64,000 nucleotides of DNA from Acidobacteriota bacterium (GCA_016716715.1 JADJVE010000009.1:130238-194237); one strand, 5' to 3'. Shown: positions 10,363 through 19,324, counted from the stretch's first letter. The notes: generated by a model not told the origin, from the letters alone. Numbers and translations: made by a program.

Positions 10363-10922
10363 GGCTTCGCCTGCATCGTGACCGTCACGTTACGGACGAC
10401 GACGTCGTTCGTGTAGTTCGAGTCGTTCTTTCCGTTGTTCGCGAGTGACGCGCCCACCTGGAACGTGCACTTCACGACGCCGTCCTTCACGACCGGCGGC
10501 GGCGCATTCGGGGGCGAGGGCATGTACTTGATGTCCGCGGGATTGAATCCGAGGGGCTGGACGACGATCGACTTCGTCGGATCGAGCCCCTTGATGAGCG
10601 TGTCGGAACCCGTATAACGAGGGATGCAACTCTTCTTCGTCACGGCGTCCTCGCCCACGACGAAGACGCCGATGCGGAAGGACTCGTCCTCCGACTTCGA
10701 CCCGCCGATGTTGACGATCGCGAAGTGCATGGGCCACTGGTCGGGAGCGTTCGGGGACATGCTGACCGCGAGGTCGGGTTTCAGCGCGTTCAGCGCGGCG
10801 GACCGGGACACGTTCACCGACGGCGCCTTGGCCTGCGGCTGGCCCTTGGCCGTGTCGGCCGAGCCGGGAAGCGCGAGGAGGGCGATCGCGGCGAGCGTGA
10901 AGTTCAAGTGGAGACGTTTCAT
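10359..10922 (-). CDS. Secreted CARDB-like hypothetical protein
   Basis: A 187-residue protein. The ATG at 10922 is preceded by a strong ribosome-binding site (AAGGAGAA) at good spacing, which decides the start against the longer open frame. The signal peptide is MKRLHLNFTLAAIALLALPGSA. The mature sequence contains PDLAVSMSPNAPDQWPMHFAIVNIGGSKSEDESFRIGVFVVG, which has the N-x-G-x-x-x-S-x-x-F-x-[VI] pattern of CARDB-type adhesion modules. A related segment (WPMELVVKNLGGKASESTL) is found in the 477-residue protein just upstream, so the two are partial paralogues. A likely extracellular binding or structural role. Confidence 0.74.
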   Translation of the reverse strand: MKRLHLNFTLAAIALLALPGSADTAKGQPQAKAPSVNVSRSAALNALKPDLAVSMSPNAPDQWPMHFAIVNIGGSKSEDESFRIGVFVVGEDAVTKKSCIPRYTGSDTLIKGLDPTKSIVVQPLGFNPADIKYMPSPPNAPPPVVKDGVVKCTFQVGASLANNGKNDSNYTNDVVVRNVTVTMQAKP

Positions 10923-10978
10923 CTTGTTCTCCTTCGGAGCGGCGTCGTGCGGCTTCATTGAAAGTCTCCTCGTGTCTT

Positions 10979-12412
10979 TCACTTCGCGGACACGGCTTCG
11001 CGGATCTCGCGCGTGAGGGTGTTGTTCTCCGGATGGGGATCGCCGTGGTTCTGGTTGGCTCCGAGTCCGGCCGTGAGCGTGTAGCGGCAGTCCACGATGT
11101 GCGCGATGGGGCTCCGCGTCGCGGCGGTCGCCGGCGCGGACACGGGACGCTCGCGTGCGAGAGCGGGTTTGTTCAAGGCGTTCCATGCGGCGACGGCGGC
11201 CGGCAAGGCCTTCGTGAGGAGCGGGATCGCCGCCGACCCGCCGGGCTCGAGCGCCGGAACGGCCTCGTCGAAATCGACAAAACGCGGGGCGCAGCTCTTC
11301 GCGACGTCGTCGGCGCCGACGTTCTTCAGGACGACTCTCGCGCGGACGAGGGTGCTCTCCGAGGCCTTGCCCCCGAGGTTCTTCACGACGAGCTCCATCG
11401 GCCAGCCGTCGCCGGCCGGCAGGGCGAAGAGCGCGACGTCGGCCGGGCCGGCGAGCATCTTTCGCGCGACCTCGGGAATCACGGCGGGCGCTGGCGTCGC
11501 CGCGAAGATCGGGATCGGCGTGGGCGTCGGGGCGGGGGCATAGACGAAGCGGACGAGGAGGCGGCGGACATAGCCCGTCGCCGAAGCGAACGCGGAGGAA
11601 CCCCAGCTCGATTCGACCCGTGCGGTGACGCCGCCCGCGACGCGCACGTTTCCGCCGGCCTTGACCGGGATGACGAGGCTCGTCACGCGCTTGAGGCCCG
11701 GTTTTTTGTAGCTGTCCCAGTGGTCGTGTGTGCCGAGGCTGCCGTCCTGCCGGATCAGGAGGACGTCGAAGAAGCCGTCGCCCGGCATTGCTCCTGTCGC
11801 CTGCAACATCACTCCCGCGCGGGCGCTCGCGCTCGTGAGACCTGCGTTCGTATCGACCGTGGCATGGCCGACATCGACCTCCGCCGAGGCGAGCATTGCG
11901 ACAGCGTTGGGAGGGACGTCGATGTCCACGCCCGCGTAGGAACGGTACGTGTTCGAGGTCATGCCGTTGTCGTCGAACGTGTCGGACTCGGCGACCACCC
12001 AGCCGTTGGGCATGACGTCCCCGTGGTTCGCGACGAAGGCTTTGAATGGGGGGAGATAGACGCGGGTGTCGCCGTCCATGGTGAACGGGACGGCGAAGGC
12101 GCCTTCAGGCAGGACGCGCACCGTGTTCGCCAGGAGATGCCCGACGCCGGCTGCGCCCCAGGCCTTCTCGATGACGGCCCGGTTTGCGTCCTGAAGCGCC
12201 TTCAGCGCGCGGGACCGGGCCTCCCCCTTGAGACCGGAACGGAGAATCGCGCTCTTCTTGTCCTCGTAGGCTTTGTAGGCCGGATCGGCCAGCAGCTTCG
12301 CCTGGAGCGCCTGGTTCACCTCGCCTTGCGCGGCCGGCACGATCGTCAAGGCGGCGAGGGCGAGGAGGAGAAGGAGGCGAATGCGCCGGATGGGTCCCGG
12401 GATCAGGGTCAT
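10979..12412 (-). CDS. Secreted multi-domain hypothetical protein with CARDB-like module
   Basis: A 477-residue protein starting at ATG 12412, with signal peptide LLLLLALAALTIVPAAQGE. An N-terminal helical region (about residues 30-90, AKLLADPAYKAYEDKKSAIL onward) is followed by a beta domain of about 200 residues (FTMDGDTRVYLPPFKAF, GDGFFDVLLIRQDGSLGTHDHWDSYKK), a Pro/Thr linker (PAPTPTPIPI) and a C-terminal CARDB-like module (GDGWPMELVVKNLGGKASESTLVRARVVLKN, shared with the next gene). No catalytic motif is evident. It lies 8 bases after the propeller gene on the same strand. It looks like an extracellular multi-domain protein; function unknown. Confidence 0.72.
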   Translation of the reverse strand: MTLIPGPIRRIRLLLLLALAALTIVPAAQGEVNQALQAKLLADPAYKAYEDKKSAILRSGLKGEARSRALKALQDANRAVIEKAWGAAGVGHLLANTVRVLPEGAFAVPFTMDGDTRVYLPPFKAFVANHGDVMPNGWVVAESDTFDDNGMTSNTYRSYAGVDIDVPPNAVAMLASAEVDVGHATVDTNAGLTSASARAGVMLQATGAMPGDGFFDVLLIRQDGSLGTHDHWDSYKKPGLKRVTSLVIPVKAGGNVRVAGGVTARVESSWGSSAFASATGYVRRLLVRFVYAPAPTPTPIPIFAATPAPAVIPEVARKMLAGPADVALFALPAGDGWPMELVVKNLGGKASESTLVRARVVLKNVGADDVAKSCAPRFVDFDEAVPALEPGGSAAIPLLTKALPAAVAAWNALNKPALARERPVSAPATAATRSPIAHIVDCRYTLTAGLGANQNHGDPHPENNTLTREIREAVSAK

Positions 12413-12420
12413 GGGCTCTC

Positions 12421-13782
12421 TCACCGGAAGAAGGCGTTCACATCGAGAATGAAGTCCACGTTTCCCGGCGCGGAGTTCTGCACTTTGAGCGAGCCCGACC
12501 CGTCGAGCGCCAGTTGCACGATTCCGTTGTTTGCCCGCGTCTGGCCCGCCAGAAACGAGATCGACCAGGTGCCCGTCCGAGCGCCGTCTCCGCGATAGAG
12601 GGAGAGGAAGCCGCTTCCCGCCGTGTTCGTCACGGTCATGTTCACGGAGATCGCCAGCGCGTCTGCCGGGATCCCGCACGTGCCGGCCACGACGAAGGTC
12701 CTGTCCGGCGATCCGGCAGGCTGAAGCGGAGGCCCGCCGAGCGGACCCGACGGGTTCCTCGTGTCGAGCATGCGGCAGGGAGGAACGACGTACGTGCCGG
12801 GCGGCCCCGTGGAGGCGCCTGTCGTGATCCGCCCGATCCGGTTGCCGCTCAGCTCCGTGAACCAGAGGCTGCCGTCGGGACCCGCCGTGATGCTCTCGGG
12901 ATATGCGCCGGCCGTGATGCCGGTGCCGAAATCGGTGACGACGCCGAGCGGGGTCGACCGCCCGATCCGGTCGATGTTGACTTCCGTGAACCAGAGTTTG
13001 CCGTCGGGGCCGGCCGCAATGCCGTGCGGGAACGCGAGGCCTCGGTTGACGCTGAACTCGGTGACGACGCCGGCCGGGGTAATCCGCCCGACCTGGTCAA
13101 ATTCCGTGAACCACAAGTTGCCGTCGGGGCCGGCCGTGATGCCATAAGGGTTTGCGCCGGGGGTGATGCCGGCGCTGAACTCGGTGACCACACCGAGCGG
13201 GGTAATCCGCCCGATCCGGGCGAGGTTATTTTCCGTGAACCACAGGTTGCCATCGGGGCCGGCCGTGATGTTCCTGACTCCCGCGGTTGGGCTCGTGTAG
13301 AAAACGTCGGCGACACCGAGCGGGGTAATCCGCCCGATCCCGCCGAAGTCCTCCGTGAACCAGAGGTTGCCGTCGGGCCCGGCCGTGATGCCCTGAGGCT
13401 TCGAGCCGAAGCCGAAGCCGCTGCTGAACTCGGTGACCACACCGAGCGGGGTAATCCGGCCGATCTGGTTGGCGGTTCGTTCCGTGAACCACAGGTTGCC
13501 GTCGGGGCCTGCCGTGATGCCGAAGGGCCTCGAGTTTGCGGTGATCCCGGCGCTGAACTCGGTGACGACCCCGAGGGGGGTAATGCGCCCGATCCGATTA
13601 CCGGCAGCCTCGGTGAACCACAGGTTGCCGTCGGGGCCGGCCGTGATGGAGTGAGGCTGGGCGCCGGCGGTGATGCCCGCGCTGAACTCGGTGACGACCT
13701 GGGCCTGCGCGACGCCGCTGCCGAGGCCGAGCAGGGCGAACACGAGGCTGATTGCACGAATCCACCGAGAGGACAGACACAT
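12421..13782 (-). CDS. Secreted seven-repeat beta-propeller (virginiamycin B lyase-like) with C-terminal C-R-M-L-D-T-R domain
   Basis: A 453-residue protein. A signal peptide (WIRAISLVFALLGLGSGVAQAQ) precedes seven tandem copies of an ~42-residue unit with core [IA]AGPDGxLWFTE ... GR[IS]TPxGVVTEFS, the pattern of Vgb/streptogramin-lyase-type propellers; seven units would close one propeller. From about residue 335 a second domain begins (VPPCRMLDTRNP) and ends DFILDVNAFFR. The same domain occurs in the truncated gene at the right end of the window. Many environmental proteins with this propeller are not antibiotic lyases, so I call only the fold. The ATG at 13782 has an upstream GGTGAGG and follows the signal peptide better than the GTG at 13797. 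First gene of the secreted cluster. Confidence 0.8.
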   Translation of the reverse strand: MCLSSRWIRAISLVFALLGLGSGVAQAQVVTEFSAGITAGAQPHSITAGPDGNLWFTEAAGNRIGRITPLGVVTEFSAGITANSRPFGITAGPDGNLWFTERTANQIGRITPLGVVTEFSSGFGFGSKPQGITAGPDGNLWFTEDFGGIGRITPLGVADVFYTSPTAGVRNITAGPDGNLWFTENNLARIGRITPLGVVTEFSAGITPGANPYGITAGPDGNLWFTEFDQVGRITPAGVVTEFSVNRGLAFPHGIAAGPDGKLWFTEVNIDRIGRSTPLGVVTDFGTGITAGAYPESITAGPDGSLWFTELSGNRIGRITTGASTGPPGTYVVPPCRMLDTRNPSGPLGGPPLQPAGSPDRTFVVAGTCGIPADALAISVNMTVTNTAGSGFLSLYRGDGARTGTWSISFLAGQTRANNGIVQLALDGSGSLKVQNSAPGNVDFILDVNAFFR

Positions 13783-13892
13783 GAAGCGTGACCTCACCGG
13801 GAAAGACGCCCGGGGCGAGCGGGCGGCATAGAAGCATTTCGCTTATTGAGGGGCCCGGCCCGCCGCATTTTTCGGCGCTCTAAGATGCGTCC

Positions 13893-16800
13893 GTGCTTCG
13901 CCGTCCACGTCTGCTCGCTGCCGCGATTGCCGGTCTGGCCCTCGGCTCGGCCGGCCGGGCGGACGTCGTCATCGTCGAGGCCCGGCCCGGCGGCGAAGCC
14001 GCGAAGGCGAAGCTGAAGCCCGGGGACCGGCTCGTCTCGTGGCGGCGGGCCGCGACGAAGGCGGCGCCCGCGGCTACGGGCTCGTTTCGGGCCCCGTGGG
14101 ACGTCGACGATCTCGAGCTTGCCGAGGTCCCGCGCGGGCCTGTCACGGTCGCCTACGCGCGCGGACGAGAGAAGGCCGAGGCGCGGCTCGGCGGCGGCGA
14201 GTGGCGCCTGAAGACACGCCCCGAAGCCGAGAGCGAGATGGCGCTCGCGCAGACCCTCGACCGCGCGGCGGACCTCGCCGCGAAGGCCCGCTACGTCGAG
14301 GCAAAGGTCGAGTGGGAGGCCGCGCGTGAGGCGAGCGTCCGGCTCAAGGACGACCGCCTGAGAGCGCTCGTCCTCCGTTCCGAAGCTCGCACGCTCATCT
14401 CGCTCGGCGACCGCAAGGGCACCGAGGAGGCGCTCCGCGAGGCGCTCGCGATCCGTGCGCGAACCGATCCGGGCGGACCGCCGGAGGCACTGTCGCTCGC
14501 CGGCTTGGGCCTCGTCCTCGGCAACTTCAAGGGGCAGGAGAGAGAGGGCGAAGAGCTCCTCCAAAGGGCTCTCGCGATGATCGAGAAGAGCGCCTCGGGC
14601 TCCCTCGCGCACGCCCGCGTTCTCATGAATGCCGGCGGTCTTGCGGTCCGTCGCGAGGACCTCGACGAGGCCTGGCGCCGTTTCACGAAGGCTCTTGCCA
14701 TCGCTTCGCGCCTCGCGCCGGACGGCGACGCCGCCGAGTCCTGCTACACCGGCCTCGGTCAGGTCGCGAGGAGCAGGGGCGACTTCGCGGCCGCGGAGGG
14801 CTACCAGCGCCGCGCGCTCGGGATCGTGCTCGCCCGCGACCCCGAGGGCGTCTCCGCGGCGGGCGTCTGGAACAGCCTCGGCGTCATCCGCAAGCAGAGG
14901 GGCGACCTCGCGGGAGCCGAGGAGGCTTACGGGCGGGCCGCGGCTCTCTACGAGAAGGCGGCGCCGGGCTCGATGAACGTGGCGGGCATCACGGCGAACC
15001 TCGGGAACCTCGCTCTCGAGCGCGGCGACTTCGCCCTCGCCGAGGAGCGGCACCGCGACTCGCTCGCCATCCGCGACAGGCTGGCCCCCGAGGGCCGCGA
15101 CGTCGCGGCGTCGCTCGGAGACCTCGCGCGCGTCACGCTCCTCGAGAAGCGGCTGGAAGAGGCGAGGTCGCTTGCCGCTCGCTCCCTGGACCTCGCGCGG
15201 AAACTGTCTCCGGGGAGCCTGGCCGAGGGTTCTGCCCTCGGGCGGCTCGCCGAGGTCGAGGCCGCCGGGGGAGAGTGGCCGGCCGCGGAGGAGCACCTCC
15301 GGGCCGCGCTCGCGATCGGCGTCCGTCTCGCGCCGCGGAGCCTTCCGACCGCCGCGACGCGCCGGACGCTCGCGGAGACCCTGCTCGCGCAAGGCAAGAT
15401 CTCCGAAGCCCTGCCGTTCGCGAGGGAGTCCGTCGAAACCAGCCGGCGCATCGCGCCCGGCACGACGGCGGAGGCGTGGTCGTGGGGCGTGCTCGCAAGG
15501 GTGCTCGCGAAGGGGGGCGACGACGCCGGCGCCGAAGCGTCGTTCCAGGCCGGGCTCAAGGCCCTCGAAGAACAGGCCGACCGCCTCGGGGTCGCGTACG
15601 ACGGCGCGTCCGCGTTCTCGTCGTGGACGAGCGACGTGTACCGGGACACCATCGACTTCTTCGTGGCGCGCGGGCGCGGCGCCGACGCGCTCCACGTCCT
15701 CGAACGTTCGCGTGCGCGCCGTCTCCTCTCGATGCTCAAGGCGCGAGACGCCGTCCTCGACCGGTGGCCGGAGTCGCTCGCGAAGAGGCGCGGGGAGCTT
15801 GCGGCCGCCGAGGCCGAGGTCGAGAAGTCGCTCGCCGCGCTCGACCCGGAGAAGGACTCGATCAAACTCGAGGCTGCGCAGGCGAAGTTTCGCGACCTCC
15901 GGTCGGCGCGGGCAGGCCTTGTCTCGCAGCTTGCGTCCTCGGACCCGCTCTTCGCGAGTGCTCTTCACCCCCGGCCTCTCGATCTCGAGGGCATTCGCGC
16001 GGGTCTCGACCCGGGGACGCTCTTCCTCGCATGGACCGTGGAGCCGGCGCGCACGCTGATGTTCGTCGTTCCCGCCGGAACGGGCCCTCAAGCAAAGGGT
16101 CTCGGCGTCCATTCGATCGCGCTGGGATACGACGAAGTGCGACGCGAGGTGGAGATCTATCGGAGTCTCCTGGCCTCGGGCGAGGCCCAGGCGGCCCGTG
16201 CCCGCGTGCAGGCCGGCCTGCTCGGCGACTTGCTGCTGGGGCCGGCCGCGGGTTTTCTGGCGGGTGCCGAACGGCTCCTCCTCGCCCCGGACGGACCTCT
16301 CCTGACGCTTCCGTTCGGCGCGCTCGTCGTGCCCGGAAGCGACGGCGCCTGGCTCGCCTCGCGCCTGCCGTTCGTCGTCGCGCCCTCGGCCACGGCGTTT
16401 GCCGAGATGCGGCACACCGCCCCCGCGAAGGGCCCGGCCCGGCTCGTCGTCTTCGCGGACCCCGCTCTCTCCGAAGCGGCCGGGAAGTCGGCCCCCGAGG
16501 CCGCCTTCGGCGACGCGGCACGAGGAGGCGAGGGCGCGCCGCTCGCGCGCACCCGCAAGGGTCTGGCGCCGCTACCCGGCGCCCGCGAAGAGGCGAAGGC
16601 GATTGCGGGCCTCTGGGCGGGGCCGAAAGTCGTCTATTTCGGACCCGCGGCCACGCGCGAACGGGCTCACCGCCTGGGCCGCTCCGTGCGTTACGTCCAC
16701 TTCGCGACCCACGCGCTCGTGGACTTCCGGTTTCCGATGGAGTCGGCCCTCGCGCTCGCGCCCGGAAAGGCCGGCGGCACCCTCGAGGAAGCCGCCGGCC

Positions 16801-17150
16801 TTTTGCCGGCCTGGGACATCATCGACTCGATGCGGCTCGACGCGGATCTCGTCACGCTCTCCGGCTGCGAGACGGGCCTCGGCCCGGGGGGCGGGGGAGA
16901 GGGCCTCGTGGGCCTTTCCCGGGCATTCCAGATCGCCGGTGCCCGAACGGTCGCGGCCTCGCTCTGGTCCGTGTCGGACCGCTCGACGAAAGAGCTCATG
17001 ACGCGCTTTTACCGTGGCCTCGCTCGGGGCCAGCGCAAGGACGACGCGCTCCGGGCGGCGCAGCGCGCGCTCGCCTCCGGGGAGGCCGGCCCGGCGCTCG
17101 CGGGCCCGTGGCACTGGGCGGCGTTCGAGCTTTTCGGAGACGGCCGGTGA
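13893..17150 (+). CDS. Exported PDZ-like/TPR/CHAT-domain protease
   Basis: A 1085-residue protein starting at GTG. A short N-terminal signal-like segment (RLLAAAIAGLALGSAGRAD) is followed by a PDZ-like stretch (EARPGGEAAKAKLKPGDRLVSW). A long array of TPR units covers about residues 130-570 (repeats such as GLGLVLGNFKGQEREGEELLQRALAMIE and NLGNLALERGDFALAEERHRDSLAI). The C-terminal ~300 residues form a CHAT (caspase-HetF-associated) domain with the catalytic His at ~940 in VHFATHALVDF and the catalytic Cys at ~992 in LSGCETGLG. CHAT proteins are caspase-like cysteine peptidases often activated through TPR regions. Its stop overlaps the GTG of an ECF sigma factor, so it is translationally coupled to a regulatory module. 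Substrate unknown; the anti-sigma factor next door is an attractive candidate. Confidence 0.88.
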   Translation: MLRRPRLLAAAIAGLALGSAGRADVVIVEARPGGEAAKAKLKPGDRLVSWRRAATKAAPAATGSFRAPWDVDDLELAEVPRGPVTVAYARGREKAEARLGGGEWRLKTRPEAESEMALAQTLDRAADLAAKARYVEAKVEWEAAREASVRLKDDRLRALVLRSEARTLISLGDRKGTEEALREALAIRARTDPGGPPEALSLAGLGLVLGNFKGQEREGEELLQRALAMIEKSASGSLAHARVLMNAGGLAVRREDLDEAWRRFTKALAIASRLAPDGDAAESCYTGLGQVARSRGDFAAAEGYQRRALGIVLARDPEGVSAAGVWNSLGVIRKQRGDLAGAEEAYGRAAALYEKAAPGSMNVAGITANLGNLALERGDFALAEERHRDSLAIRDRLAPEGRDVAASLGDLARVTLLEKRLEEARSLAARSLDLARKLSPGSLAEGSALGRLAEVEAAGGEWPAAEEHLRAALAIGVRLAPRSLPTAATRRTLAETLLAQGKISEALPFARESVETSRRIAPGTTAEAWSWGVLARVLAKGGDDAGAEASFQAGLKALEEQADRLGVAYDGASAFSSWTSDVYRDTIDFFVARGRGADALHVLERSRARRLLSMLKARDAVLDRWPESLAKRRGELAAAEAEVEKSLAALDPEKDSIKLEAAQAKFRDLRSARAGLVSQLASSDPLFASALHPRPLDLEGIRAGLDPGTLFLAWTVEPARTLMFVVPAGTGPQAKGLGVHSIALGYDEVRREVEIYRSLLASGEAQAARARVQAGLLGDLLLGPAAGFLAGAERLLLAPDGPLLTLPFGALVVPGSDGAWLASRLPFVVAPSATAFAEMRHTAPAKGPARLVVFADPALSEAAGKSAPEAAFGDAARGGEGAPLARTRKGLAPLPGAREEAKAIAGLWAGPKVVYFGPAATRERAHRLGRSVRYVHFATHALVDFRFPMESALALAPGKAGGTLEEAAGLLPAWDIIDSMRLDADLVTLSGCETGLGPGGGGEGLVGLSRAFQIAGARTVAASLWSVSDRSTKELMTRFYRGLARGQRKDDALRAAQRALASGEAGPALAGPWHWAAFELFGDGR

Positions 17151-17659
17151 GCGCCGCGGGCGCCGGCGCGGAAGGCCTCGACGACTTCCGCGAGGTCTTC
17201 CTCGAATACCACCCGCGGCTCTTCCGCTATTTTCGCTCGCTCGGGTTCGCGTCGGAGGACGCCGACGATCTATGCCAGACCGCCCTCCTCAACGTCTACC
17301 GGGGGAGAGGAAATGTGAGGGACGCCACGCTCTTTACGCCCTGGGTCTACAGCGTCGCCCGGAACGCGGCCCGCGACGCGTGGCGGAAGAAGAACGACGC
17401 GCGGTTCGAGGCCCTCGAGGACCGCGACGTCGAGGCTTCCTCTCCTTCGGCCGAGCGCGAGGTCGTTGAGAAGGAGAAACTCGAACGGGTCCGCGAGGGA
17501 CTAGTAGCCCTGCCCGCGCGGATGCGCGCGTGCTTCCTGCTCCGCGTGCAGGAGGAGCTTTCCTACGAGGCGATCGCCGAGCGCCTCTCGCTTTCGCCCG
17601 GGACCGTGAAGGTGCAGGTGTGGAACGCGAGGCGAAGGCTGCGCGAGGTGCTCTCATGA
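17147..17659 (+). CDS. ECF-family RNA polymerase sigma factor
   Basis: A 170-residue sigma factor. Region 2 reads FREVFLEYHPRLFRYFRSLG with DADDLCQTALLNVYR and TPWVYSVARNAARDAWRK. Region 4 is LPARMRACFLLRVQEELSYEAIAERLSLSPGTVKVQVWNARRRLRE with a helix-turn-helix. It starts at a GTG overlapping the CHAT gene stop and ends in an ATGA overlap with the anti-sigma gene, the standard arrangement in which the next gene restrains the sigma factor. It should direct polymerase to a small regulon; the ECF group cannot be assigned by eye. Confidence 0.92.
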   Translation: MSAAGAGAEGLDDFREVFLEYHPRLFRYFRSLGFASEDADDLCQTALLNVYRGRGNVRDATLFTPWVYSVARNAARDAWRKKNDARFEALEDRDVEASSPSAEREVVEKEKLERVREGLVALPARMRACFLLRVQEELSYEAIAERLSLSPGTVKVQVWNARRRLREVLS

Positions 17660-18279
17660 TCCCAGCGAAGCCGGCGGGGCCGCACCCCGACGCCGAATCC
17701 CTGTTCCGGGCGCACGCGGCGCCGAAGGTCGCGGGGTCCGCGGAGATCCTCGAACACGCGGCGACCTGCGCCGCCTGCAGCACGGAGCTCGCGGCCCTGG
17801 AGGCTTTCTCCTCGAATCCGCCCGACGCGTTCGGCGGTGCGGCGCGCCGGGCCGAGGAGGCCTGGGAGACCTTCGCGGGGCGCCCTGCCCGGCGTCCTGC
17901 GCGGATCCCGACGCCGGCGCTGGCGATCGCGGCGGCGCTCGTCCTCCTCGCCGGGGCCGCCCTTCTCGTGCGGCGCCCCGCGGCCGACGTCGAGCGGGGG
18001 AGCGTCGCCACCGGCCTCCTCGCGCCCTCGGGGGTCCTCGAAGCGCCCCCGGAGGAGTTTCGCTTCCCGGGCACGGGCGCCTCGAGCGTCCATGTGAGCG
18101 TGTTCGACGCGGATCGGAGCTACGCGTGGACGAGCCCGGCGGCGCCTCCAGGGCGGCCCGTGGCGTTCCCGGCAGACGAGCGGGCGAAGCTCAGGCCGGG
18201 CGTCGTCTACACGTGGGTCGTTCTCGGAGACGGTCGAACGCTGCCCGCGCGGACGTTCGAGATCCGCCCGGGCCGTTGA
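17656..18279 (+). CDS. Transmembrane zinc (ZAS) anti-sigma factor
   Basis: A 207-residue protein. The N-terminal cytoplasmic part has His34-x3-Cys38-x2-Cys41 (HAATCAAC), the zinc anti-sigma motif that binds an ECF sigma factor. A Pro/Arg linker follows, then one membrane helix at about residues 86-105 (TPALAIAAALVLLAGAALLV), and a ~100-residue extracytoplasmic domain with an Ig-like ending (LRPGVVYTWVVLGDGRTLPARTFEI). The ATG overlaps the sigma gene stop. Such factors release sigma when their outer domain is cleaved or perturbed; the linked CHAT protease could provide that input, which is inference. It ends 13 bases before a convergent gene. Confidence 0.85.
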   Translation: MIPAKPAGPHPDAESLFRAHAAPKVAGSAEILEHAATCAACSTELAALEAFSSNPPDAFGGAARRAEEAWETFAGRPARRPARIPTPALAIAAALVLLAGAALLVRRPAADVERGSVATGLLAPSGVLEAPPEEFRFPGTGASSVHVSVFDADRSYAWTSPAAPPGRPVAFPADERAKLRPGVVYTWVVLGDGRTLPARTFEIRPGR

Positions 18280-18292
18280 CGCCCTCGGCGGG

Positions 18293-19324
18293 TCACTTCT
18301 CAGGCGCCCGCTTCTTTGCGCCGTCGAACGGGCGGCGGAACATGTCGAAGAGCTCGCGCCGCGACACGGGTCTCGGCGGCTCGGCGGGGGGCGCCGCGGG
18401 CGCCTCGGCCGGCTGGTAGGCGCGGGCCGCCTCGGCGGGGAAGAGACGGGCGCGGACCGTGTCCCAGACGATCTCGCCGAGGCCGAGCTGCGGGGAGAAG
18501 CCGAGCGTCTGCCACGCCTTCTCCATGTCGGCGATGCGGGGCGCGCGCGCCGCATCGCCCTGCACGGTCAGCCGGCACTCGCGGGCGGCGCGCACCGCGA
18601 GCGCGCGGACCACCTCGGACGGCTTCACGGCGAGGCCGAAGCCGAGGTTCACGATCTCGCCGATCGGGCGCTTGCGCAGCGCGAAGAGGACGCCGCGCAC
18701 GACGTCCTGCGGGTGCACGAAGTCGCGCGGCGCGTCGTCCGGCAGAAAGACCTCCTCGCCGGCGAGGAGCGCCTCGAGCGCGTCGATGGGGAAGCGCGCG
18801 GGCCCGGCCCCGGGCCCGGCGGCGGCAAAGACGCGCAGGATCACGAACGGGAGGCCGGACGCGAGGAGCGCCTCCTCTTCGGCGGCCTTCGCGAGGAGAT
18901 CGCGGTCCTCGCCCGGCTCGATCGGCTCGTCTTCGCGGGCGCGGAGATCCGTCTCGGCGCGGGGCCCGTAGAGCGCCGCGTCCGAGAGGTGGACGAAGAC
19001 GCCGATGCCGGCCTGGCGGGAGGCCTCGACGAGCGGCCCGAGGCCCGGGGAGTCGAGCGGGAGGCGCATCGCGTTCACGACGGCGGAGGGGCGGTGCTCG
19101 GCCAGGAGCCCCTCGAGAAGGTTCGCGTCCGTCCCGTCGCCGCGCGAGATCGTCAGGCGCGGGTGGCGCTTCACCGAAGCGGCCCGCTCCTCCTTCTGCG
19201 CCCGGCCCTCTCCGGCGTCGTCGAACGTGTCGAGGAGGACGACGTCCTCGCCGGCGCCGAGGAGCTGGCGCACGACGGCGGCGCCGAGAAACCCCGCGCC
19301 TCCGGCGACGAGGACGCGGCTCAC
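18293..19324 (-). CDS. NAD-dependent epimerase/dehydratase-like protein, catalytic Tyr apparently replaced
   Basis: A 343-residue extended SDR. The Rossmann motif VLVAGGAGFLGAAVV begins it, DGTDANLLEGLLAE and FVHLSDAALYGPR follow the sugar-epimerase pattern, and VILRVFAAAGPGAGP matches the usual R-x-x-N-x-x-G-P region. Where the family has Y-x-x-x-K, this protein has D-L-L-A-K, so the catalytic Tyr seems lost while the Lys is kept. It may bind a nucleotide sugar without normal chemistry, or use another residue. The ATG overlaps the mlaD stop by 4 bases, so it belongs to the Mla operon. The C-terminal 50 residues are Pro/Ala-rich and end FRRPFDGAKKRAPEK. Confidence 0.8.
   Translation of the reverse strand: MSRVLVAGGAGFLGAAVVRQLLGAGEDVVLLDTFDDAGEGRAQKEERAASVKRHPRLTISRGDGTDANLLEGLLAEHRPSAVVNAMRLPLDSPGLGPLVEASRQAGIGVFVHLSDAALYGPRAETDLRAREDEPIEPGEDRDLLAKAAEEEALLASGLPFVILRVFAAAGPGAGPARFPIDALEALLAGEEVFLPDDAPRDFVHPQDVVRGVLFALRKRPIGEIVNLGFGLAVKPSEVVRALAVRAARECRLTVQGDAARAPRIADMEKAWQTLGFSPQLGLGEIVWDTVRARLFPAEAARAYQPAEAPAAPPAEPPRPVSRRELFDMFRRPFDGAKKRAPEK

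Noticed and set aside
12421..13782. Virginiamycin B lyase (antibiotic resistance)
   Set aside because: The propeller repeats match the fold, but no catalytic His/Glu arrangement could be confirmed and the protein is secreted with an extra domain.
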